Numbered from the stretch's first letter, positions 18,612 through 27,020 are shown. The stretch: 64,000 bases of DNA from Desulfobacterales bacterium (GCA_024637225.1 JAGXFP010000047.1:1-64000); one strand, 5' to 3'. Numbers and translations: made by a program. Notes: a model not told the origin generated them from the sequence alone.

Positions 18612-18630
18612 AAGCCGTCACGGATTCAGG
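18612..18630 (+). repeat. repeat family A solo right end
   Basis: AAGCCGTCACGGATTCAGG matches the right terminus of family A elements. No left end or body is seen nearby, so this is a remnant. Confidence 0.55.
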
Positions 18631-18643
18631 TTGATCTTAATCC

Positions 18644-18797
18644 TTGATGCGTTCGCAAAAAGTCTGGGGATGGCTAAGCTAAAATCGTCAGATCCAAGGC
18701 GCGCAAATTTCGAGGAATGAAGCGTACTTCAGTACGCTGCAATGACGAGACAATTTGCAGCAACGCCGGAGCTGGCGACTTTTTGCGACGCCATCAA
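18644..18797 (+). repeat. repeat family B, copy 2
   Basis: About 154 bp, ends TTGATGCGTTCGCAAAAAGT and ACTTTTTGCGACGCCATCAA, with the internal GCGTACTTCAGTACGC hairpin. The right end overlaps rsmI: the TGA stop codon of rsmI (18794-18796, minus strand) lies in the element's terminal repeat. Confidence 0.88.
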
Positions 18798-19654
18798 TCC
18801 TTCCAGATCGACAGGGCTCGGCTGTACACCTCGGATCGGGATATGTTCAGATCAGCCGCGATTTTCCGGCAGACATCCCGCATGGAAAGATCGGATTGGT
18901 CCCGATACCAGGCCAGAATATCCTCAAGTTCACCTCCGGTCGGACCTTCGTTTTCAGAGGCGGCCGGGCCGACGATCACCACAAACTCGCCCTTGATCCG
19001 GGGCCGGGCGGCCAGATCGTCAAGGACCGAAGAAAGACGCGCATGGAACAGTTCTTCATGGAGCTTAGTCAGCTCCCGGCCGAGAAAAACAGGGCGGTCT
19101 CCGAAAACCTCGAGACATTCCCGCAGGGATTTGATTATCCGGCGGGGCGATTCATAGAAGAGCAGGGGCCGGCCCGCCTCCAGCAGACCCTGGAGGAGAC
19201 GGCGCCGTTCGCCTTTCTTGCCGGGCAAAAAACCGAGAAAGATGAAGCCTCCCTCTTCAAGACCCGCCACGCTGACTGCGGCGGTCAGGGCCGACGGCCC
19301 GGGGATCGGCACAACCCGGATCCCCTCGCCGATGGCCTGCCGGACCAGAACGGCCCCCGGATCGGACACCGCCGGCGTACCCGCGTCGGAGACCAGCGCC
19401 ACATCCTCCCCCCCGAGTAGTTTTTCGATAACCTGCCGGGAGCGGCTGAACTCCTGTCCCTTATAGTAGCTGACCAGAGGGGTATGAATATCGAGACTGG
19501 TCAGCAGCTTTCTGGTATGCCTGGTATCCTCGGCCGCGACCAGGGCGACCTCGCTCAGAATCCGGATTGCCCTCCGGGTGATATCCTCCAGATTGCCGAT
19601 CGGGGTGGCCACCACATAGAGCACGCCGGAACCCTCACCCTGAGCGCTTTTCAC
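18794..19654 (-). CDS. rsmI: 16S rRNA (cytidine-1402 2'-O)-methyltransferase
   Basis: Methylates the ribose of C1402 in the decoding centre. The 286-residue protein has the tetrapyrrole-methylase-fold signatures VATPIGNLEDITRRA, AEDTRHTRKLL, SDAGTPAVSDPG and PIPGPSALTAAVSVAG, and a short C-terminal helical domain ending at IWKD. The start is a GTG that overlaps the kinase-like gene's stop (GGGGTGA), so the pair is coupled. The stop codon is supplied by repeat B, so the last residues may not be ancestral. Confidence 0.94.
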   Translation of the reverse strand: MKSAQGEGSGVLYVVATPIGNLEDITRRAIRILSEVALVAAEDTRHTRKLLTSLDIHTPLVSYYKGQEFSRSRQVIEKLLGGEDVALVSDAGTPAVSDPGAVLVRQAIGEGIRVVPIPGPSALTAAVSVAGLEEGGFIFLGFLPGKKGERRRLLQGLLEAGRPLLFYESPRRIIKSLRECLEVFGDRPVFLGRELTKLHEELFHARLSSVLDDLAARPRIKGEFVVIVGPAASENEGPTGGELEDILAWYRDQSDLSMRDVCRKIAADLNISRSEVYSRALSIWKD

Positions 19655-20478
19655 CCCTTATTCCCCTTGACCGGCACCCGAAGGACAAAACAGGTCCGTC
19701 CGGGCGAACTCTCGCAGGTCAGTTCTCCGCCTGCATTCCGAGCCAGGATCCGGGACAGGTAAAGACCCATGCCTAAACGGTCTTGCCTGGTCGTGTAAAA
19801 AGGCGCAAAGACCTTTTCCAACTCACCGGCCTCGATGCCGGGACCATTGTCGCATACCCCGATGACGATTTCATCATTTTGAACCGCGGCATCAATTGAG
19901 ATCTCCGGCGTGGCGGCCTCGGCGACATTTTCAGCCAGGGCCAGGGAAGCATTCTCCAGAAGAGCGGCCAGAATCTGGTGGAGCTCGAGACGATGGCCGG
20001 TCAACTCGGGAAGATTATCGGACAACTCCAGGTTTTTCCTGATTCGATGCTTGAAGAAACCATCCGAATTCAAAAACTCCAGTTCAAGCTCGATTTCCGT
20101 CCCGAGATCATAGGATTCGGTGACGGATGATCCCCCGATCTCCCTGCTGACCAGAGAGGTGTGCTTTAAGGTTTTCTGGAGAATGTCGACCTCATCGGCC
20201 AGGAGTTTGACCAGATCACCGCGTCCAGCCAGCATTTTTCGCAAATTGGCGATCTTCTCGTGTTTTTCTTCCGGGCTTTCGGCGCGGTCGATTTCGTCAA
20301 GGGCCGCATCCGCCTGGTTAAACATCATGTTCAGCAATTCGGTCTGCATCATAAAGGCCTGCCCCACCCCGTTAAGGTTGTGGATTATGCCCCTGAACTG
20401 CCGGCCGACCGCGGCATCAAATCCGTATCGGATGAAAGCCGCTTCCCATTTCTGGTCTTCAGGGAAAGTTGTGGCCAT
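19651..20478 (-). CDS. histidine-kinase-like ATPase, no transmembrane segment
   Basis: A 275-residue soluble protein. The N-terminal half is helical and holds a possible phosphoacceptor motif in QFRGIIHNLNGVGQ (His ~33). The C-terminal half is a HATPase_c domain with N box (LLENASLALAENV), G1 box (VCDNGPGIEAG) and G2-like GMGLYLSRIL. No sensor, receiver or membrane helix is present, so partners must be separate. It is cotranscribed with rsmI through a GTG/TGA overlap; why a kinase-like protein precedes rsmI is unclear. Confidence 0.8.
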   Translation of the reverse strand: MATTFPEDQKWEAAFIRYGFDAAVGRQFRGIIHNLNGVGQAFMMQTELLNMMFNQADAALDEIDRAESPEEKHEKIANLRKMLAGRGDLVKLLADEVDILQKTLKHTSLVSREIGGSSVTESYDLGTEIELELEFLNSDGFFKHRIRKNLELSDNLPELTGHRLELHQILAALLENASLALAENVAEAATPEISIDAAVQNDEIVIGVCDNGPGIEAGELEKVFAPFYTTRQDRLGMGLYLSRILARNAGGELTCESSPGRTCFVLRVPVKGNKG

Positions 20479-20610
20479 TTTTAATACCCTCTGTGGTTAA
20501 CTGTTATCTCAGCAGGTTTCCGTTCAAATTCAGGTAAATAATATCCCCGACATGTTCAACCAATATTCGCTTAAATGCAAGATTTTAATCCAGCAGGGAT
20601 CCTACTTTAT

Positions 20611-20639
20611 TTGACACCGGCGCCGCTGGCTGTTAGTAT
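20611..20639 (+). promoter_or_regulatory. sigma-70-type promoter of arsR
   Basis: TTGACA (20611-20616) is a perfect -35 box. It is followed after exactly 17 bp by TAGTAT (20634-20639) as the -10 box. The predicted transcript start then falls around 20646, inside the ArsR operator. Confidence 0.72.
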
Positions 20640-20657
20640 ATGAGCATATACTCACAT
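20638..20657. promoter_or_regulatory. ArsR/SmtB-type operator
   Basis: TGAGCA-TA-TACTCA flanked by AT-rich bases forms an inverted repeat of the 12-2-12 type used by ArsR/SmtB repressors. It overlaps the promoter -10 box and the predicted transcript start, which suits autorepression released by bound metal or metalloid. Confidence 0.65.
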
Positions 20658-20669
20658 GCAAGGTGCCGA

Positions 20670-21038
20670 ATGAACAAACTCCAGGAAGACGCCTGTCTAT
20701 GCCGGATAATCCATACCGATCGGGTTGAAAAAGCCCGCCGCGCCGCGCTTGAGACGAGGGAGCACCAAAGATTGACCAATATATTCAAGGCCATGGGCGA
20801 TCCGACCCGTTTACGGATCCTGTTCGCCCTCTCCCAGGAGGAGATGTGCGTCTGCGACCTGGCCGCCTTCCTGGATATCACCGAGTCGGCCGTCAGCCAT
20901 CAGCTGCGGATGCTCCGCCAGCTTTATCTGGTCGCCAACCGCCGCCAGGGTCCGGTCCTTTATTACCGCTTAACCGACGAACATATCAGCCGCTTGATTG
21001 CTATCGGCCTTGAACATCTCAGGGACCTGAATCCATGA
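20670..21038 (+). CDS. ArsR/SmtB-family metal-sensing repressor
   Basis: A 122-residue winged-helix repressor. The core begins LTNIFKAMGDPTRLRILFAL. EEMCVCDLA contains the CxC of the ArsR/CadC alpha-3 metal site, and ESAVSHQLRMLRQL is the recognition helix. An N-terminal DACLC could add thiolate ligands as in CadC, which would suit soft metals. The ATG at 20670 is chosen because the longer track start (20640) lies in the promoter, and AAGGTG is four bases upstream. The last residues DLNP and the stop come from repeat A. The downstream permease is the likely target. Confidence 0.88.
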   Translation: MNKLQEDACLCRIIHTDRVEKARRAALETREHQRLTNIFKAMGDPTRLRILFALSQEEMCVCDLAAFLDITESAVSHQLRMLRQLYLVANRRQGPVLYYRLTDEHISRLIAIGLEHLRDLNP

Positions 21039-21266
21039 CGGCTTTGTGGGGAATTTCACTTTATCCGTTTGTAATTGCATTAGATAATGCTTTTTCTCTG
21101 GATTGCCATGGTTCACCCCGCCGCTCTGCAGAGCGCCCGATAACGGCGCATCTGCGTCCCGCAGCCCTTGGGGTGCCGCGTTGGCAACTTGTTGATATAC
21201 CATTAGTATTATCAACATTGTTGCCGCCTTGCATCTGCACCGTTCTCGAAAGCTCACGGTTTCAGG
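21026..21266 (-). repeat. repeat family A, inverted copy between arsR and permease
   Basis: About 241 bp, inverse orientation to the copy at 24.3 kb. The reverse complement starts CCTGAAACCGTGAGC and ends GTCATGGATTCAGG. Arms CGAGAACGGTGCAGATGC and GCGCCGTTATCG-type sequence flank a GTTGATA...TATATCAAC core, giving a long imperfect hairpin. It carries an extra ~22 bp (CCCCAAGGGCTGCGGGACG region) relative to the 24.3-kb copy. It supplies the arsR stop codon and the CAGGAG just before the permease. Confidence 0.88.
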
Positions 21267-21282
21267 AGAAAATAAAGATCCA

Positions 21283-22395
21283 ATGACTTTTATCATTAAC
21301 GTTTTAATGGCATCCTGGGACCTTCTCCTGGACGCCTCCGTATATATCCTCTTCGGCATCGTAATCGCAGGGCTGCTGAAGAGCTTCCTGTCCACGGAGT
21401 ACGTGGCCAGACATCTCGGCCGGGGCCGCTTCGGCCCTGTCTTTAAGGCGGCGCTGTTCGGTATCCCTATACCTCTCTGTTCCTGCGGAGTAATGCCCGC
21501 CGCCGCCTCCCTCAAAAAACAGGGTGCCAATAACGGCGCGACCATCGCTTTCCTGATCTCCACCCCGGAATCGGGGGTCGACTCGATCAGCGTCACTTAT
21601 GCCCTGCTCGACCCGATCATGACAGTGGCCCGGCCGGTCGCCGCCTTCGTAAGCGCCGTGACGGCCGGTATCATCGAAAGCTTGTTCGGGCGGGAAGCAA
21701 GGCCGATCCCGCCGCCACTCGTCACCTTGCAGGGCGGCAGTCCCGGCCCGAGCGGTAATGGCGCCAACGATCAGGGAATTTTTGTCAGGGTCGGGGCAAG
21801 TCTCAGATACGCATTTGTCGAATTGTGGGGCGATCTGGCAATCTGGTTTGCTTTCGGCCTGGTACTGAGCGGGATCATCACCGTCTGGATCCCCCAGGAA
21901 ATATTTATCAACTATCTTGGCGGCGGCATCACCTCGATGCTGGTAATGCTGGCAGCGGGCATTCCGCTCTACATCTGCGCCTCCGCCTCGACCCCGATCG
22001 CCGCCGCCCTGATCCTCAAGGGGGTCAGCCCCGGCGCCGCTCTGGTCTTTCTGCTGGTCGGCCCCGCCACCAATATGGCCTCCCTCTCCATCCTCACCGG
22101 CCTGATGGGCAAAAGGACCACCCTTCGCTATCTTCTGGTGCTTTCGGTAACCAGCGTCACTTTCGGGCTGCTCCTGGACAAGGTCTACCAGTGGAGCGAT
22201 ATTTCCGCCCAGGCCGTAGTCGGCCAGGCCGGGGCGATCATGCCATACCCCATCCAACTGGCAGGCGCCATTCTTCTGCTCATTCTCTCGGCAAAGCCTT
22301 TTTATCTGGCAAGCCGCAGGCTGTTCTCCCGATTCGGCGCCCCGGGCGAGGGGGATAACGGCTGCGACTGCTCCAACGGAAGTTGTCGGGAATAG
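21283..22395 (+). CDS. ArsP/DUF318-family metal or organoarsenical permease
   Basis: A 370-residue inner-membrane permease with two related halves of about four to five helices. LCSCGVMPAAASLKKQGANNG (C66, C68) and the second-half ICASASTPIAAALILKG are the family signatures. The C-terminus ends in a cysteine-rich tail (GCDCSNGSC) that could bind soft metal ions. Being next to an ArsR repressor with CxC suggests efflux of arsenite, methylated arsenicals or another thiophilic metal; the exact cargo is not readable. The ATG at 21283 follows CAGGAG at a long 14-base spacing. Confidence 0.85.
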   Translation: MTFIINVLMASWDLLLDASVYILFGIVIAGLLKSFLSTEYVARHLGRGRFGPVFKAALFGIPIPLCSCGVMPAAASLKKQGANNGATIAFLISTPESGVDSISVTYALLDPIMTVARPVAAFVSAVTAGIIESLFGREARPIPPPLVTLQGGSPGPSGNGANDQGIFVRVGASLRYAFVELWGDLAIWFAFGLVLSGIITVWIPQEIFINYLGGGITSMLVMLAAGIPLYICASASTPIAAALILKGVSPGAALVFLLVGPATNMASLSILTGLMGKRTTLRYLLVLSVTSVTFGLLLDKVYQWSDISAQAVVGQAGAIMPYPIQLAGAILLLILSAKPFYLASRRLFSRFGAPGEGDNGCDCSNGSCRE

Positions 22396-22698
22396 CCAGA
22401 CCGTTAGTGTCTATCCGGATGAGGATTTTTGTCCGAGTGCAAGGATGTATGAACAGGCACCAGTTAGACAACCAAGGCCTTCCCGGCCGAACGGGCAATC
22501 TTTGCCTCCACTGAATTTTCCAGGATAAAAAAACACAACCACCTGTTCTTTTCCAGCAAATTCACGATATGATATTCAATATACCGCCTCGCCGGGATTG
22601 CGCTATCATGGATCCGCGATATCGGCCCGGCGAAGCGCCTGTAAGGAAGGTGGTTGATTTGTCGCCCTTTACAAATCGAGAATTACGGTGGACGCAAA

Positions 22699-24309
22699 AT
22701 GGTCTGCGAACAACCTGCATTCAATATAAGCAAAGATAAATTCGAAGGCATCCTCTTCGACCTGGACGGAGTGGTCACCAAAACCGCGAATGTGCATGCG
22801 GCCTCCTGGAAGAAACTCTTCGACGAATATCTGGAGGGGCGGGCCGGGCCAGACGGGAAGTGGCAGCCCTTCGACCTCGATTCCGATTACAGCACCTATG
22901 TCGACGGCAAGCCGCGCTATGACGGAGTTGCGAGCTTCCTTAAATCTCGAGGCATCGTTTTGCCTTACGGCAACCCGGGTGACCCCGTGGATGCCGGGAC
23001 GGTCTGCGGCCTGGGCAACAAAAAGAATCAAATATTTAACGAGCATCTGCAAAGCCATGGCGTCGAACGTTATGAAATTGCCGTTGAACTGATCCGCCTA
23101 CTCAAGAAAAACGGCTTCAAGACCGGGGTTGTCTCTTCCAGCAAAAATTGCCGGACCGTGCTTAACGCCGCCGGCATCGAAGAGTTATTCGATGTGCGGG
23201 TCGATGGCGTCGTTTCCGAACAACTAGGTCTGAACGGCAAACCGGCGCCGGATATTTTCCTTGAAGCAGCCCGACGCCTTGAGGTATCCCCCGCCCGGGC
23301 AATCGTCCTGGAAGACGCGATATCCGGAGTTCAGGCCGGCAGCCGCGGCCATTTCGGCTGCGTTATCGGAGTGGACAGAAGCGGCCGCGCCGAAGCCTTG
23401 CAGGAACAGGGCGCCGATGTCGTGGTAAAGGTGCTTTCCGAACTTACGGTGGAAGGGCAAATTCCCCTTTGGGAACATGACATGGAAGAGCTGCCGTCGG
23501 CGCTGGCCTCCCTTCCCGAGATCCGGAAGCTGCTCGCAGCCAGGCAACCTTTCATTGCCCTTGACTATGACGGCACCTTGACTCCGATCGTCGAAAGTCC
23601 CGAACTGGCGAATCTGTCTGATGAAATGCGCGACGCCGTCGTGACCCTGGCCGATAAATCCGTGGTAGCGATAATCAGCGGCCGCGACCTGAGCAATATC
23701 AAAAAACTTGTCTCAATCGACAGCCTGTTCTACGCGGGAAGCCACGGCTTTGACATCTCCGGTCCCGCCGGCCGGCGACTCGGTTCGCAGCAGGGGGTTA
23801 AATTTCTGCCGGTTCTTGATCGCGCCGAACAAAAACTCCGGACCCTGTTGGACAATATCCCGGGCACCCTGGTCGAACGCAAAAAATTTTCCATCGCGGT
23901 CCATTTCCGAAAGGTGGCTGAAGAGAAGTTACCGGAGGTGGAAGCGGCGGTCGCTCAAGTCCTGGAATCCCATGCCGGACTTCGCAGAAGTTCAGGTAAA
24001 AAAATCTTCGAGCTGCAACCGGAAATCGACTGGCACAAGGGTAAGGCCCTATGCTGGTTGATGGAGGCCCTTGACCTGAACCGGCCCGAGGTTCTGCCCT
24101 TCTACCTCGGCGACGACCTTACCGACGAAGACGCATTCGGGGTTCTCCAGTCCGAAGGGATCGGCGTGGTCGTAAAGGGTGATGAAGCGGATGCGGCCCC
24201 ACGCACTTCGAGAGCTCGATATGTGCTGGAAGACTGTCGACAGGTCAGGGATTTCCTAGAAGCGCTTAGCGGAATGCTTCAGGAGAAAACCGATGACCTG
24301 AATCCGTGA
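22699..24309 (+). CDS. HAD beta-phosphoglucomutase-like / trehalose-6-phosphate phosphatase fusion
   Basis: Two HAD domains in one protein (536 aa from this ATG). Domain 1 (~5-250) resembles beta-phosphoglucomutase: FDLDGVVTKTANVHAASW, VVSSSKNC, GKPAPDIF, LEDAISGVQAGS. Domain 2 (~285-530) is a trehalose-phosphatase: LDYDGTLTPI, IISGRD, GSHGFDI, YLGDDLTDEDAF. With the GH65 gene downstream it matches, as I recall, the domain order of mycobacterial OtsB1 (Rv2006). A TTG at 22654 after AAGGAAGG is an alternative start. The final LNP and stop come from repeat A; without it the gene would end KTDE-stop, overlapping the next ATG. Confidence 0.9.
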   Translation: MVCEQPAFNISKDKFEGILFDLDGVVTKTANVHAASWKKLFDEYLEGRAGPDGKWQPFDLDSDYSTYVDGKPRYDGVASFLKSRGIVLPYGNPGDPVDAGTVCGLGNKKNQIFNEHLQSHGVERYEIAVELIRLLKKNGFKTGVVSSSKNCRTVLNAAGIEELFDVRVDGVVSEQLGLNGKPAPDIFLEAARRLEVSPARAIVLEDAISGVQAGSRGHFGCVIGVDRSGRAEALQEQGADVVVKVLSELTVEGQIPLWEHDMEELPSALASLPEIRKLLAARQPFIALDYDGTLTPIVESPELANLSDEMRDAVVTLADKSVVAIISGRDLSNIKKLVSIDSLFYAGSHGFDISGPAGRRLGSQQGVKFLPVLDRAEQKLRTLLDNIPGTLVERKKFSIAVHFRKVAEEKLPEVEAAVAQVLESHAGLRRSSGKKIFELQPEIDWHKGKALCWLMEALDLNRPEVLPFYLGDDLTDEDAFGVLQSEGIGVVVKGDEADAAPRTSRARYVLEDCRQVRDFLEALSGMLQEKTDDLNP

Positions 24310-24521
24310 GCGTTCGAGAACGGTGCAGATGCAAGGCGGCAACGACGTTGATAATACTAATGGTATATCAACAAGTTGCCAACGCGGCAGATGCGCCGTT
24401 ATCGGGCGCCCCGCAGGGCGGCGGGGTGTACCATGGCAATCCAGGGAAAAACGATTTTCTAATGCAATTACAAACTGATATGGTGAAATTCACCACGAAG
24501 CCGTCACGGATCCAGCGATGA
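24291..24521. repeat. 6-bp direct repeats flanking repeat A (target-site duplication)
   Basis: CGATGA occurs at 24291-24296 and again at 24516-24521, directly outside the two element termini. This is what a 6-bp target duplication by a mobile element would leave. Confidence 0.7.
24297..24515 (+). repeat. repeat family A, copy between HAD-TPP and GH65 genes
   Basis: A 219-bp element with ends CCTGAATCCGTGA and TCACGGATCCAG. A long imperfect hairpin is built from CGAGAACGGTGCAGATGC...GGCAAC, a GTTGATA-TATATCAAC core, and GTTGCC...GCGCCGTTATCG. It carries no transposase. It breaks what would otherwise be an 8-base gene overlap (see findings). Confidence 0.9.
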
Positions 24522-26929
24522 GTAAATGGTCATTGATATATGAAGGTTTCGAGCCGGGAAAGGAGGATCTGCGCGAAGCATTGTGTACCCTCGGCAATGG
24601 CTATTTTGCCACTAGAGGCGCAGCGGCGGAAGCGGAGGCCGACAACACCCATTATCCGGGAACCTATCTCGCCGGCGGCTACAATCGTCTGAAAACGGAG
24701 ATCGCCGGCCGGGTAATCGAAAACGAAGACCTGGTGAATCTGCCGAACTGGCTGCCCCTCACCTTTCGTATTGATGACGGGGAGTGGTTCGATCTGAAAT
24801 CGGTTGAAATCCTTTCCTATCGACAGGAGCTGGATATTAAAAATGGCCTGCTCCTGCGGAATGTGCGTTTCCGGGATGAGAAAAAGCGGCTGGTCACCAT
24901 GCAAAACCGGCGCCTGGTCCATATGGGAAATTATCACTACGCGGCCCAGGAGACCACTCTGATCGCGGAAAACTGGTCGGGCCGGATCGAGGTGCGCTCC
25001 GCACTGGACGGCCGCGTGATAAACGCGGGGGTGGAACGCTATAAAGAACTCAACGCCAAGCACCTTGAACCGCTTGATACCGAAAAGCTGGACGAAGAGA
25101 CGATTTACCTCGAAGTCCGAACCAGTCAGTCAAGGACCAAAATTGCCCAGTCGGCGGCAACTCGAATATTAAAAAAGGGCCGGAGTTTACCCCTGAAACG
25201 GACCACGGTTCGGGAAAGCGGCTATATCGCTCAGCATTTCACGCTGGAGATCGCGGAGGGGGAATCGGTCACCATTGAAAAAATTGTTGCCCTGTTCACC
25301 TCCAGCGATCGCGGCATCTCGGAATGCGGCCTCTCCGCGCGCGAGGCCCTCAAGCAAGTGGGATCTTTCGCGAATCTGCTCGAAAGTCACGTTCTGGCCT
25401 GGAAGGATTTATGGCGCCATTTCGAGTTAAAATTTGAGTCGAACAAAAACAGCAAGGGAGATCGCACCCCCCGTATTCTCCACCTCCATATATTTCACCT
25501 GCTCCAGACCACCTCCCTGCACACCAAGGATCTGGATGTTGGGGTCCCGTCCCGAGGATGGCATGGAGAGGCTTACCGGGGCCATATCTTCTGGGATGAA
25601 CTCTATATTTTCCCCCTCCTTAACTATCGGATCCCCGCGATCACCAAGTCCCTTCTCATGTACCGTTACCGCCGTCTGGATGCGGCTCGCAAATTGGCAA
25701 GGGATACGGGACACCAGGGTGCCATGTATCCCTGGCAAAGCGGCAGCAGCGGCCGCGAGGAAAGCCAGCAGCTTCATCTCAATCCCAGGTCCGGACGATG
25801 GCTTCCCGACAACTCTCATCTCCAGCGCCATATAAACGCGGCAATTGCCTATAATCTCTGGCAATACTACCAGGTAACCGGGGACAAGGAGTTCCTCTCC
25901 TTTTACGGGGCGGAAATGCTCTTTGAACTCGCGCGTTTCTGGGCAAGCGCCTCCACCTATAATGCCGAGGCCGGCCGCTACGAAATCCTCGGGGTCATGG
26001 GTCCGGACGAATACCACGACGCTTACCCCGATTCGACAAAACCGGGCTTGAACAACAACGCCTATACGAACATTATGGCGGTCTGGGTATTGAGCCGCGC
26101 CCTGGAACTGTTTGAGATCCTAGACGAGGTTATCTGTCGGGGACTGTGCGAAAAGATCAAGATCGGTGAGGATGAAAAGCGGCTGTGGCGGGAAATCACC
26201 CGCAAGATGAAAGTGCCTTTTCACGACGACGGAATCATCAGCCAGTTCGAAGGCTACGAGCACCTGCACGAATTCGACTGGCAGGCACACCGGGAAAGGT
26301 ACGGTGACATCCAGCGCCTGGATCGGATCCTGGAAGCCGAAGACGATACGCCGAACCGCTACAAGGCGTCAAAACAGGCCGATGTGCTGATGCTTTTTTA
26401 CCTTTTCTCCTCAGAGGAGTTGCAGGAGATTTTCGAGGGACTGGGCTACCCCTTCGAATATGAAACGATTCCCAAAAACATCGAATATTACAACAGCCGG
26501 ACTTCCCACGGCTCCACCTTGAGCCGGGTCGTCCACGCCTGGGTGCTGACCCGGTCGGACCGGGCGCGTTCCTGGAAGTTTTTCCTGGAGGCCCTGGAAA
26601 GCGACGTGAACGACATCCAGGGGGGGACCACGCCCGAAGGCATCCATCTCGGCGCGATGGCCGGCGCGGTGGACATCCTTGACCGCGCCTATACGGGCCT
26701 GACGGTCCGAAACGATGTGCTGTGGTTTAACCCCGTTCTGCCGGAGGAAGTCGGCAGGCTGCATCTACACATCCGCTTTCGCGGTCACTCGCTGGAAGTT
26801 GATATAACCGGGAAAAAACTCCAGATCCGAGCCCTGGCTTGTGCCGGCAGACCAGTAAAGATCGGCTTTATCGACCGGGTTTTTGAGCTCAAAATGGGCA
26901 AGGATCTTGACTTCGAGTTGAGCAGCTAA
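24518..26929 (+). CDS. glycoside hydrolase family 65 protein (trehalose phosphorylase-like)
   Basis: GH65 enzymes phosphorolyse or hydrolyse alpha-glucobioses such as trehalose, kojibiose or maltose. The 803-residue product has the N-terminal beta-sandwich (ALCTLGNGYFATRGA), the (alpha/alpha)6 barrel with WHGEAYRGHIFWDELY and AMYPWQSGSSG, the catalytic acid in MGPDEYHD (Glu ~498), and TSHGSTLSRVVHAWV near the phosphate site. A beta-phosphoglucomutase-like domain next door suggests a phosphorylase yielding beta-glucose-1-phosphate. Its ATG lies 3 bases after repeat A; the AGGAG that would have served it is now 219 bp upstream. Confidence 0.92.
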   Translation: MSKWSLIYEGFEPGKEDLREALCTLGNGYFATRGAAAEAEADNTHYPGTYLAGGYNRLKTEIAGRVIENEDLVNLPNWLPLTFRIDDGEWFDLKSVEILSYRQELDIKNGLLLRNVRFRDEKKRLVTMQNRRLVHMGNYHYAAQETTLIAENWSGRIEVRSALDGRVINAGVERYKELNAKHLEPLDTEKLDEETIYLEVRTSQSRTKIAQSAATRILKKGRSLPLKRTTVRESGYIAQHFTLEIAEGESVTIEKIVALFTSSDRGISECGLSAREALKQVGSFANLLESHVLAWKDLWRHFELKFESNKNSKGDRTPRILHLHIFHLLQTTSLHTKDLDVGVPSRGWHGEAYRGHIFWDELYIFPLLNYRIPAITKSLLMYRYRRLDAARKLARDTGHQGAMYPWQSGSSGREESQQLHLNPRSGRWLPDNSHLQRHINAAIAYNLWQYYQVTGDKEFLSFYGAEMLFELARFWASASTYNAEAGRYEILGVMGPDEYHDAYPDSTKPGLNNNAYTNIMAVWVLSRALELFEILDEVICRGLCEKIKIGEDEKRLWREITRKMKVPFHDDGIISQFEGYEHLHEFDWQAHRERYGDIQRLDRILEAEDDTPNRYKASKQADVLMLFYLFSSEELQEIFEGLGYPFEYETIPKNIEYYNSRTSHGSTLSRVVHAWVLTRSDRARSWKFFLEALESDVNDIQGGTTPEGIHLGAMAGAVDILDRAYTGLTVRNDVLWFNPVLPEEVGRLHLHIRFRGHSLEVDITGKKLQIRALACAGRPVKIGFIDRVFELKMGKDLDFELSS

Positions 26930-26932
26930 GAT

Positions 26933-27002
26933 GTAAGCGATCACAGGGTATCGTCTGGGAGATTAGCCAATCCTGGGCAGCTTATCCCGTGATTGGTATA
27001 CG
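26933..27002 (+). repeat. repeat family C, short form
   Basis: GTAAGCGATCACAGGGTA ... GGGAGATTAGCCAATCCTGGGCAGCTTATCCCGTGATTGGTATAC. It has the outer arms and linker of the longer copies at 51.3 and 61.7 kb but lacks the central hairpin. It lies between the convergent GH65 and flavoprotein genes. Confidence 0.8.
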
Positions 27003-27020
27003 CTGAGGTCGGGAAAAGGA

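Noticed and set aside
20970-21596. 208-codon minus frame across repeat A and the permease start
   Set aside because: Runs from repeat A into antisense of the permease; only the repeat part is shared with another copy.
21304-22257. 317-codon minus frame opposite the ArsP-type permease
   Set aside because: Shadow of the permease; no start signal or domain.
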